Source: an uncultured Faecalibacterium sp. (lineage in GTDB: Bacteria; Bacillota; Clostridia; Oscillospirales; Ruminococcaceae). Taken from it: a DNA stretch of 6,577 nucleotides. The position numbers were made by a program, and so were the translations under genes. Under the pieces are notes generated by a model. It worked only from the letters and a program-made list of their open reading frames with translations. It made no database searches and was not told the origin of the DNA. The stretch lies in assembly GCA_934525325.1 (NCBI GenBank), contig CAKSZE010000072.1, forward strand, positions 1-6,577. The letters run 5' to 3'. Position 1 is the first letter of the stretch; each line of letters starts with the position of its first letter. Shown here one piece after another: positions 1 to 5,447 of the stretch.

Positions 1-1014
1 ACCCTGCTGGATCAGCTGACCTTCGATGAGATGGTCAACACCATCACTCTGGGCTTCCACAACACTGCAGCGGCTGCTTCCATCGGCAAGACCGCTACCA
101 AGGATGAGAACGGCCCGCAGGGTCTGACCGCTGCCCTGACCGGCGGTGCATCCGCAATGTGCTACACCTCCGAGGACGTCATGGCTGCCACCTTCAATGT
201 GGATCTGATCAATGAAGTGGGCAAGTGCATCGGCGAGGACTGTCTGGCCATGGGTTACTCCGGTCTGTACGGCCCCGGCATCAATATGCACCGCACCGCC
301 TACTCCGGCCGTAACTTCGAATACTACTCTGAAGATCCCTTTGTGGCCGGCACCATCTGCGCTGCCGAGGTGCAGGGCATCCAGTCCAAGGGCGTGTATG
401 TCTACCTGAAGCACGTTGCCCTGAACGACTCCGAGACCAGCCGCCGCGGCGTCAACACCTGGCTGAACGAGCAGACCGCCCGCGAGATCTATCTGGAAGT
501 GGCCGATAAGGCCATCACGGATGGCGGCGCATGGTGCGTGATGACCGGCTTCAACCGCTGGGGCGCAACCTGGTGCGGTGCCAACTCCAACCTGCTGAAC
601 GGCTTCCTGCGCGAGGAGCTGGGCATGCGCGGCATGTGCATCACCGACTTCTCCGGCTCCAGCCAGTACATGGATCTGGTGGACGGCCTGATCGCCGGTT
701 CCGACATCTGGGACAGCCCGATGCCCAAGATCCACACCACCAAGGCTGCCAACTACGAGAACGATGCCTACATCGTGACCCAGATGCGCAATGCAATGCA
801 TCACATCCTGTACACCGTAGTCAACTCCAACGCCATGAACGGCTGGTCTGCAAGCGATACGCTCAAGACCGTGCTGCCCTGGTGGCAGACTGCGATCTAC
901 GCTCTAATCGCTGTGCTGGCTGTGCTGACCGTGCTGTGCGCATGGCAGCTGAGCAAGGCCCTCAAGCGCAAAAAGGAGCTGGCAGACACCGCTCCTGCTG
1001 TTGACCAGAAGTAA
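1..1014 (+). CDS. Membrane-anchored GH3 beta-glucosidase, C-terminal part (5' end outside window)
   Basis: The frame is open from base 1, so the gene begins upstream; 337 residues are visible. Numbering here starts at the Met at base 31. The visible part is the GH3 (beta/alpha)8 barrel of beta-glucosidase type: ENGPQGL near residue 26, GPGINMHR at 81-88, GRNFEYYSEDP at 93-103, the substrate-contacting Lys-His pair at 127-128 (KHVALND), and the presumed nucleophile Asp206 in CITDFSG. The barrel ends near residue 265. About 20 hydrophobic residues follow (roughly 284-305), then a basic tail (LKRKKE), which is the topology of a cell-surface enzyme with a C-terminal anchor. No GH3_C domain follows the barrel, so the family's second domain is probably upstream in a permuted order known from some rumen and gut Firmicutes. 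The NagZ motif KHFPGHG is absent. The expected reaction is release of beta-linked glucose from glycan or glycoside ends. Asn27 replaces the usual Asp of the DGP motif. The symporter gene follows. The family call is firm; the substrate is unknown. Confidence 0.9.
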   Translation, partial: TLLDQLTFDEMVNTITLGFHNTAAAASIGKTATKDENGPQGLTAALTGGASAMCYTSEDVMAATFNVDLINEVGKCIGEDCLAMGYSGLYGPGINMHRTAYSGRNFEYYSEDPFVAGTICAAEVQGIQSKGVYVYLKHVALNDSETSRRGVNTWLNEQTAREIYLEVADKAITDGGAWCVMTGFNRWGATWCGANSNLLNGFLREELGMRGMCITDFSGSSQYMDLVDGLIAGSDIWDSPMPKIHTTKAANYENDAYIVTQMRNAMHHILYTVVNSNAMNGWSASDTLKTVLPWWQTAIYALIAVLAVLTVLCAWQLSKALKRKKELADTAPAVDQK

Positions 1015-1046
1015 TTCCGGTCTGGACGATCCCTGACCCCCTGTTA

Positions 1047-1086
1047 CGGCAGCCTGCCCCGAAGGCGGGGCGGGCTGCCGCTTTTT
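1047..1086 (+). terminator. Intrinsic terminator after the GH3 gene
   Basis: A 15-bp stem with one T-G wobble (1047-1061 with 1066-1080) has an AAGG loop and is followed by C and five T. It starts 33 bases after the GH3 stop codon. It ends only 25 bases before the symporter start codon, so it may act as a partial terminator or attenuator inside an operon rather than a clean operon end. Confidence 0.85.
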
Positions 1087-1111
1087 ATCAAAGACAAAAG
1101 GAGAGACCGCA

Positions 1112-2677
1112 ATGGGCGAACAAAAAACAACGGCGTCGAGTGTGAACCGCGCCAAAACCTACCAGCTGGTGCTGTTTCCGCTGAACAACGGCGCGACCAA
1201 CGTGTACTATGTGCTGGTGCTTTCCTACATCGCAACCTTCGGCAGCAAGGTGCTGGCGCTGAGCATGCTGTTTGCTTCGGTGATGGTCACCGGTATGCGT
1301 CTGTTTGACGCCATCACCGACCCCATCATCGGTGCTCTCATGGACCGTACCAACGGCAAATTCGGCAAGTTCCGGCCTTTCATGGTCATCGGCAACCTCA
1401 TCATGGCGGCCAGCATTCTGGTGCTGTACTGCCTCACCCCGCTCATCCCCGCCAGTGCCATGGGGCTGCGCTACGCTGCCTTTGTGGCCCTGTATGCCGT
1501 GTGGGTCATCGGCTACACCTTCCAGACCAGCTGCACCCGCTCCGGTCAGACCGTGCTGACCAATGACCCCAAGCAGCGCCCCCTGTTCACCATCTTCAAC
1601 ACGGTGGGCAGCCTGCTGGGCATGGGTGCCATGCAGTTCTTTGCCCCCATCCTTGCCAAGAACTATGAGGGCGGCTACGCCTCCGCCGGGTTCTTCCGCA
1701 CGCTGGCTCCGGTGGGCATCGTCATCTCCATCCTGCTCACCCTGCTGGCAGTGGTGGGCATCTGGGAGAAGGATCAGCCCAAGTACTTTGGCATCGGCGG
1801 CGAAAAAACCGAGAAGATCAAGGTAAGCGAGTACATCCAGATCATCAAGAACAACGACCCCATGCAGCGGCTGATGGTGGCCGGTGCGGGCTGCAAACTG
1901 GCACTTTCCATCGCCACCAACACCACCGTGCTGTGCATGCTGTACGGCTGCATGATGGGCAACTACGACGGCCTGTACCTGCCCATGATGGTGCTGGGCT
2001 ATGTGTGCAGCGTGCCCTTCTTCCTGCTCACCGTCCGCACCAGCCAGAAGGAGGGCCAGAAGGCCAGCCTGATGAAGTACGTCAGCGTGGCGCTGGTGTG
2101 CTATGTGGGCGTGCTGGTGCTGCTGCTGCTCTGGGGCCGCGGCGATGCCTTTACCCTGTCCATTCTGGGCGAGAATGGCCTGTCCATCAACCTGTACACC
2201 ATCCTGTTCGTCGCCTTCTTTGGCATCGGCTACGGCGCTTACTACGCTACCGCTGATATGCCCATCCCCATGGTTGCCGACTGCTCCGACTACGAGACCT
2301 ACCGCAGCGGCAACTACATCCCCGGCATCATGGGCACCCTGTTCAGTTTGGTGGATAAGCTGGTGTCCAGCCTGTCCGCTACCGTTGTGGGTATTGCGGT
2401 CAGCTTTGTGGGCCTGCAGAGCCTGCCCACCCAGTATGACCCCTACACCCCGGGCATGAACTGGGTGGTCATCGTGCTGTTCTGCATCATCCCCATGGTG
2501 GCTTGGGCGGCTACCCTCATCGCTATGAAGGGCTACACCCTGACCGGTGCCAAGATGAAGGAGATTCAGGCTGTCAACGCCTGCCGCCGCGACGCAGTGG
2601 CCAAGGGCATGAAGCTGGAAGAAGCCATGGGCAAGTGGCAGACCATGGAGCAGCTGCCTGCGGAATACCGGAGCTGA
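1112..2677 (+). CDS. GPH-family (MelB-like) cation:sugar symporter
   Basis: This 521-residue integral membrane protein belongs to the glycoside-pentoside-hexuronide:cation symporter family of the major facilitator fold, with about 12 hydrophobic segments. The family hallmark RLFDAITDPIIG is at 63-74. Its Asp66 and Asp70 match the coupling-ion residues Asp55 and Asp59 of MelB. GKFGKFRPF follows at 82-90 in the loop between helices 2 and 3. A second family motif, VADCSDYETYRSGN, lies at 388-401. A charged central loop spans about 219-250. The protein exceeds the usual 450-480 residues because of a soluble C-terminal tail (about 475-521), which is not a PTS IIA domain as in LacS. The start is supported by AAAAGGAG eight bases before the ATG. 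The neighbouring surface GH3 enzyme suggests uptake of a beta-glucoside or released sugar driven by Na+ or H+. The exact sugar cannot be read from the sequence. No promoter is visible between the preceding terminator and the start. Confidence 0.9.
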   Translation: MGEQKTTASSVNRAKTYQLVLFPLNNGATNVYYVLVLSYIATFGSKVLALSMLFASVMVTGMRLFDAITDPIIGALMDRTNGKFGKFRPFMVIGNLIMAASILVLYCLTPLIPASAMGLRYAAFVALYAVWVIGYTFQTSCTRSGQTVLTNDPKQRPLFTIFNTVGSLLGMGAMQFFAPILAKNYEGGYASAGFFRTLAPVGIVISILLTLLAVVGIWEKDQPKYFGIGGEKTEKIKVSEYIQIIKNNDPMQRLMVAGAGCKLALSIATNTTVLCMLYGCMMGNYDGLYLPMMVLGYVCSVPFFLLTVRTSQKEGQKASLMKYVSVALVCYVGVLVLLLLWGRGDAFTLSILGENGLSINLYTILFVAFFGIGYGAYYATADMPIPMVADCSDYETYRSGNYIPGIMGTLFSLVDKLVSSLSATVVGIAVSFVGLQSLPTQYDPYTPGMNWVVIVLFCIIPMVAWAATLIAMKGYTLTGAKMKEIQAVNACRRDAVAKGMKLEEAMGKWQTMEQLPAEYRS

Positions 2678-2701
2678 GACGCTGCCTGCAATAAACAAAA
2701 C

Positions 2702-2743
2702 AGGGGCTGCTGCACAGGGAAGAAACCTTGTGCAGCAGCCCCT
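2702..2743. terminator. Shared bidirectional terminator of convergent genes
   Basis: A 14-bp perfect stem (2703-2716 with 2729-2742, sequence GGGGCTGCTGCACA) is extended by an A-T pair at its base. It lies between the symporter stop and the stop of the convergent BASS gene. The T-rich tail is better for minus-strand transcripts (TGTTTTGTTTATT) than for plus-strand ones (TTATTGATT), so it probably serves both genes with higher efficiency for the BASS gene. Confidence 0.8.
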
Positions 2744-2759
2744 TATTGATTGTATAAGA

Positions 2760-3704
2760 TCAGTCCTTCTTCTCTGCGGTGCGGGCAAAGAAGTTGGCAA
2801 GGACAGCACCGGAAATGTTATGCCACACCGAGAACACAGCGCCGGGGATAGTTGCCAGCGGATACTGTGCAAAGTGGGCAGCGGCCAGCGAGGTGGCCAG
2901 ACCGGAGTTCTGCATGCCGACCTCGATGGAGATCGCGCGGCACTTGGTGGTATCCAGCTTCAGCAGCTTGCCCACGCCAAAGCCGGTGAGGTAGCCCAGC
3001 AGGTTGTGCAGGATGACCACGGCAAGGATCAGCAGGCCGCTGGTCATGATCTTGGCGGAGTTTGCAGAAACAACGGCGCAGATGATGAGCACGATGGCGG
3101 TGGTGGAGACCAGCGGCAGCACGCGGACAGCGTTCTGGGTGAAGGCGTGGAAGAAGTGATTGACCACAAAGCCCAGTGCGATGGGCACCAGCACTACTTT
3201 GACGATGGACAGGAACATATTTACAGGGTTCACCTCCACCCGCTGACCGGCATACAGCAGGGTCAGCAGGGGAGTCAGGAAGGGTGCCAGCACGGTGGAA
3301 ACGGCAGTCATACCAACGGACAGTGCAACGTCGCCCTTGGACAGATAGGTCATCACGTTAGAGGAGGTGCCGCCGGGGCAGGTACCCACAAGGATGACGC
3401 CGATAGCCAGCTCGGTGGGCAGGTGGAACAGCTGCGTCAGCGCCCATGCAAGGAAGGGCATCAGGGTGAACTGCGCAATGCAGCCAATGATCACGTCTTT
3501 CGGGCGGCTGAACACCACCTTGAAGTCCTCCGGCTTCAGGGTAAGGCCCATGCCGAACATGACGATGCCCAGCAAGGTGTTGACCCATGCGGTCTTTACC
3601 ACGCTGAAGGTGCCGGGGAACAGCAGAGACAGTGCCGCCACCACAATGACGATGGCGGCCATGTACTTGCCCACAAAGTCGCTTACTTTTTCCAATGTTT
3701 TCAT
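2760..3704 (-). CDS. BASS-family sodium-coupled organic anion transporter
   Basis: This 314-residue membrane protein belongs to the bile acid:sodium symporter superfamily (SBF/BASS), at the usual length for bacterial members. With Met1 at base 3704, the sodium-site residues of the Neisseria homologue ASBT-NM are all found one position later: Gln78, Ser115, Asn116, Ser129, Thr133, Glu261 and Gln265, within GTCPGGTSSNV (107-117) and EVGMQNSGLA (261-270). It is therefore predicted to be an intact Na+ symporter with about ten membrane segments. Start choice: AAGGAG lies seven bases before this ATG; the frame extends 19 codons further upstream, but that part is polar, basic and overlaps leader hairpins. 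The substrate is not readable: family members carry bile acids, ketopantoate/pantothenate, pyruvate or 2-keto acids. It is the only gene downstream of the T-box at 3786-4079, about 80 bases after its terminator. Regulation by uncharged tRNA-Ile is therefore predicted, which favours a branched-chain amino- or keto-acid-linked substrate over bile acids. Confidence 0.9.
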   Translation of the reverse strand: MKTLEKVSDFVGKYMAAIVIVVAALSLLFPGTFSVVKTAWVNTLLGIVMFGMGLTLKPEDFKVVFSRPKDVIIGCIAQFTLMPFLAWALTQLFHLPTELAIGVILVGTCPGGTSSNVMTYLSKGDVALSVGMTAVSTVLAPFLTPLLTLLYAGQRVEVNPVNMFLSIVKVVLVPIALGFVVNHFFHAFTQNAVRVLPLVSTTAIVLIICAVVSANSAKIMTSGLLILAVVILHNLLGYLTGFGVGKLLKLDTTKCRAISIEVGMQNSGLATSLAAAHFAQYPLATIPGAVFSVWHNISGAVLANFFARTAEKKD

Positions 3705-3739
3705 GATAATACTCCTTTTTCCTGAACACTTATTTTTGC

Positions 3740-3780
3740 GGATGTAAAGGCAATGAAACATCCGGGAAATGGCTTTCCCG
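3740..3780 (-). other. Two hairpins between the T-box terminator and the BASS gene
   Basis: Reading the minus strand, a perfect 7-bp hairpin with a 4-base loop (CGGGAAA, GCCA, TTTCCCG; 3763-3780) follows directly on the terminator T-tract. A second, weaker stem of GATGT with ACATC and a wide loop (3741-3762) comes next. Neither is followed by a T-run or covers the AAGGAG site at 3712-3717. They may cap or stabilise the readthrough mRNA, or may be incidental. Confidence 0.4.
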
Positions 3781-3785
3781 CAAAC

Positions 3786-3828
3786 AAAAACGCCTTTGCC
3801 CCTTACGGTTCGTAAGAGACAAAGGCGT
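3786..3828 (-). terminator. T-box conditional terminator
   Basis: An 18-bp uninterrupted stem (3811-3828 with 3790-3807, two G-U wobbles) with an AAC triloop ends in TTTTT, then GTTT. Its 5' arm contains CTCTT, which can instead pair with AAGAG of the T-box core. This is the antiterminator switch expected when uncharged tRNA binds. Confidence 0.9.
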
Positions 3829-4079
3829 ATAAACTCCTCTGCGGTACCACTCTTATTGCCGGTGCAAAGCCCGGCCCCTCAGTGCGCATCCAACAATGCG
3901 CGGCTCGTGATAACGGGAGCCTGCCGTTCCCGCTTACTGGGGCGTAGACACCGCCCATTCAGCCGGAAAGCTCGGAGAGGATCTTCCCACGGACGCCCTG
4001 TACTGCCTTGCACCGACCGGCAGCTCTCTGTAACATTCTTTCCGGGTACTCTTTCTCGTCATAGCCGAATATTTCACTG
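3786..4079 (-). promoter_or_regulatory. T-box riboswitch, probable tRNA-Ile sensor
   Basis: This is a tRNA-sensing leader for the BASS transporter gene. In transcript order it shows the Stem I base with a GA/kink-turn segment (UAUGACGAGAAAG), loop-E AGUA at 4047-4050, and AGAGAG at 4024-4029. The distal hairpin CUGCC/GGCAG follows, with loop GGUCGGUGCAA. The 3' side of the specifier loop is GAAGAUCCUCUCCGAGC. Next come a GGGCG/CGCCC hairpin, a stem II-like CGGGA/UCCCG element, and a GCGCAU/AUGCGC stem. The T-box core AAGAGUGGUACCGC lies at 3841-3854, and the terminator follows. Aligning GAA-N-codon-N-NNNN-(U/C)GAGC puts the specifier at 3980-3982, AUC (Ile). The bulge UGGU pairs with a tRNA ending A73-CCA, consistent with Ile and not with Ser or Asp (G73). 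AAGAG of the core can pair with CUCUU in the terminator's 5' arm, a compensated version of the common AAGGG/CCCUU pairing. The base after the specifier is C instead of the usual purine, which lowers certainty on the amino acid. The T-box identity itself is very secure. Confidence 0.93.
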
Positions 4080-4085
4080 CCACGG

Positions 4086-4114
4086 AGTATACTCCCCCGG
4101 AGGGCTGAAGTCAA
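4086..4114 (-). promoter_or_regulatory. Sigma-A-type promoter of the T-box/BASS unit
   Basis: On the minus strand TTGACT (4109-4114) and TATACT (4086-4091) are separated by exactly 17 bases, each one base off consensus. The predicted transcript start is near 4078-4080, just before Stem I of the T-box, so position and leader agree. The -10 box lies inside the perfect 12-base palindrome GGAGTATACTCC (4084-4095). Confidence 0.85.
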
Positions 4115-4212
4115 GGGATATGACCCGTCTGTTTTTTCATCTGGTTCATATCATGAATGAAAGCAGTTCAGGCAAGGCCTGTCCGGCTGGCTTTGCCGGG
4201 CATGGCTCCTGC

Positions 4213-4250
4213 AAAAAAGGTGAAGTGACCGTGGGTCACTTCACCTTTTT
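4213..4250 (-). terminator. Terminator of the serC-serA operon
   Basis: A 17-bp perfect stem (4234-4250 with 4214-4230; core GGTGAAGTGACC) with a 3-base CAC loop ends in six T on the minus strand. It begins 21 bases after the serA stop. It is nearly symmetric and could also stop plus-strand transcripts, but no plus-strand gene lies nearby. It insulates the T-box unit from serCA transcription. The roughly 100 bases between it and the T-box promoter hold no feature that I can support. Confidence 0.92.
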
Positions 4251-4271
4251 GTGTCTCGTGTATTTTTGCTG

Positions 4272-5432
4272 TTACAGGATACGCACCCGGATAACGGCGG
4301 GGATGCTGCTCAGCTTCTCGCTCAGGCGGGCATCCACGGCACCGGTGGCGTCCAGCATGGTGTAGGCCATGTTCTTTTTGCTCTTGTTCACCATGTTTTC
4401 GATGTTCAGGCCGGCTTCGGTGGTCAGGGCGGTGATCTGGCTGATCATGCCCGGCTCGTTTTTGTGGATGATGCAGATGCGTTTGCCGCCGGCGCGGGGC
4501 TGGTGCACCTCCGGCAGGTTGACCGAGTGGGTAATGTTGCCGTTGCGCAGGTAGTCGCTCAGCTCCTGTGCTGCCATGATGGCGCAGTTGTCCTCGGCTT
4601 CCGGGGTGGAAGCGCCAAGGTGCGGGGTGCACACGATGCCGGGACGACCCAGAATGGTCTCGGAGGGGAAGTCGGTCATGTAGCCGGACACCTTGCCGTT
4701 GTCCATGGCTTCCAGCAGGGCGGCGGTGTTCACCAGCTCGCCGCGGGCGTAGTTCAAAATCTTGACGCCGTCCTTGCACAGGGCAAGGGTCTGGGCGTTA
4801 ATGGTGTCCTTGGTGGTGGGCAGGTAGGGCACATGGATGGTGATGTAGTCGCACAGGGGCAGCATATCGTTCAGGTTTACGCAGTGGTGAACCTGACTGC
4901 TCAGGTTCCATGCGGCTTCAATGGAGATGTAGGGGTCGTAGCCGTAGACCTCCATGCCCAGCTCGATGGCGCAGTTTGCCACCCGGGAGCCGATGGCACC
5001 CAGACCGATGACGCCAAGGGTCTTGCCCTTGATCTCGTTGCCCACGAACTGCTTTTTGCCCTTTTCCACGCTCTTGGCCATGGCCGGGTCACCGGCCAGA
5101 CCCTGACACCACTGGGCGGCGGCGGCCACGTTGCGGCTGCCCGCGATGAGCATCCCGATGACCAGTTCTGCCACGGCATTGGCGTTGGCACCCGGGGTGT
5201 TGAACACCACGATGCCCTGCTCGCTGCAGCGCTCCAGCGGGATGTTGTTCACACCCGCACCGGCGCGGCCAATGGCAAGCAGATTGTCGTTGAAGGTGGT
5301 GTTCAAAAGGTCGGCGCTGCGCACCAGAATACCGTCCGGGGCATCGGCATCCACCGTGACATCGAACTGGTTCTTGGGCAGCTTTGCCAGCCCCACCGGG
5401 CTGATGGCGTTGAGCGTTTTGATGGTGTACAT
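4272..5432 (-). CDS. serA: D-3-phosphoglycerate dehydrogenase, ACT-type
   Basis: This cytosolic enzyme oxidises 3-phosphoglycerate to 3-phosphohydroxypyruvate with NAD+, the first step of serine synthesis. It has 386 residues, the short form with a catalytic/NAD domain and one C-terminal ACT domain, lacking the longer intervening domain of some family members. Visible motifs are GRAGAGVNNIP (55-65), the Rossmann GLGAIG (143-148) with Asp166 after the second strand (NAD preference), and the catalytic trio Arg230 (NYARGELVNT), Glu258 and His271 (CTPHLGAST). The ACT domain spans about 318-386, starting RICIIHKNEPGMI, and is the usual site for serine feedback or related allosteric control; whether serine inhibits this enzyme is not shown. 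The start is supported by AAAGAGGGG about eight bases before the ATG, overlapping the serC stop codon. It is the second gene of the serC-serA operon, 15 bases after serC, and is followed by a strong terminator. Confidence 0.95.
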   Translation of the reverse strand: MYTIKTLNAISPVGLAKLPKNQFDVTVDADAPDGILVRSADLLNTTFNDNLLAIGRAGAGVNNIPLERCSEQGIVVFNTPGANANAVAELVIGMLIAGSRNVAAAAQWCQGLAGDPAMAKSVEKGKKQFVGNEIKGKTLGVIGLGAIGSRVANCAIELGMEVYGYDPYISIEAAWNLSSQVHHCVNLNDMLPLCDYITIHVPYLPTTKDTINAQTLALCKDGVKILNYARGELVNTAALLEAMDNGKVSGYMTDFPSETILGRPGIVCTPHLGASTPEAEDNCAIMAAQELSDYLRNGNITHSVNLPEVHQPRAGGKRICIIHKNEPGMISQITALTTEAGLNIENMVNKSKKNMAYTMLDATGAVDARLSEKLSSIPAVIRVRIL

Positions 5433-5447
5433 ATCTGAAACCCCTCT

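Noticed and set aside
1001..1030. Possible promoter TTGACC with an 18-base spacer to GACGAT ahead of the symporter
   Set aside because: The -10 box matches the consensus at only three of six bases and the -35 lies in the GH3 coding end. Too weak to annotate, although it would resolve the missing symporter promoter.
1088..2872. A 594-codon open frame on the minus strand opposite the symporter
   Set aside because: Its product is rich in His, Gln, Gly and Asp with no recognisable domain, as expected for the antisense of GC-rich codons. The plus-strand frame is a clear GPH symporter with a ribosome binding site.
2730..3725. A 331-codon plus-strand open frame opposite the BASS gene
   Set aside because: It is a low-complexity Gln/Gly/His-rich antisense shadow. 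It also starts inside the terminator hairpin.
3705..3761. A longer N-terminus for the BASS protein (start at 3761)
   Set aside because: The extra 19 residues are polar and basic, overlap leader hairpins and have no ribosome binding site, while AAGGAG lies seven bases before the ATG at 3704.
3978..3980. UCC read as a serine specifier, linking the T-box to the adjacent serCA operon
   Set aside because: This register fits the consensus spacing less well, and tRNA-Ser has G73, which would need UGGC rather than the UGGU seen in the bulge. The serCA genes also lie upstream of the T-box promoter behind a strong terminator.
3769..4365. A 198-codon plus-strand open frame across the T-box region
   Set aside because: It covers the T-box, its promoter and the serA terminator in antisense. 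It has no domain and its composition is unlike the neighbouring proteins.
4251..5438. A 395-codon plus-strand open frame opposite serA
   Set aside because: It is an antisense shadow of a well-supported serA gene, with repetitive Val/Gly/His/Gln composition and no ribosome binding site that I can see.
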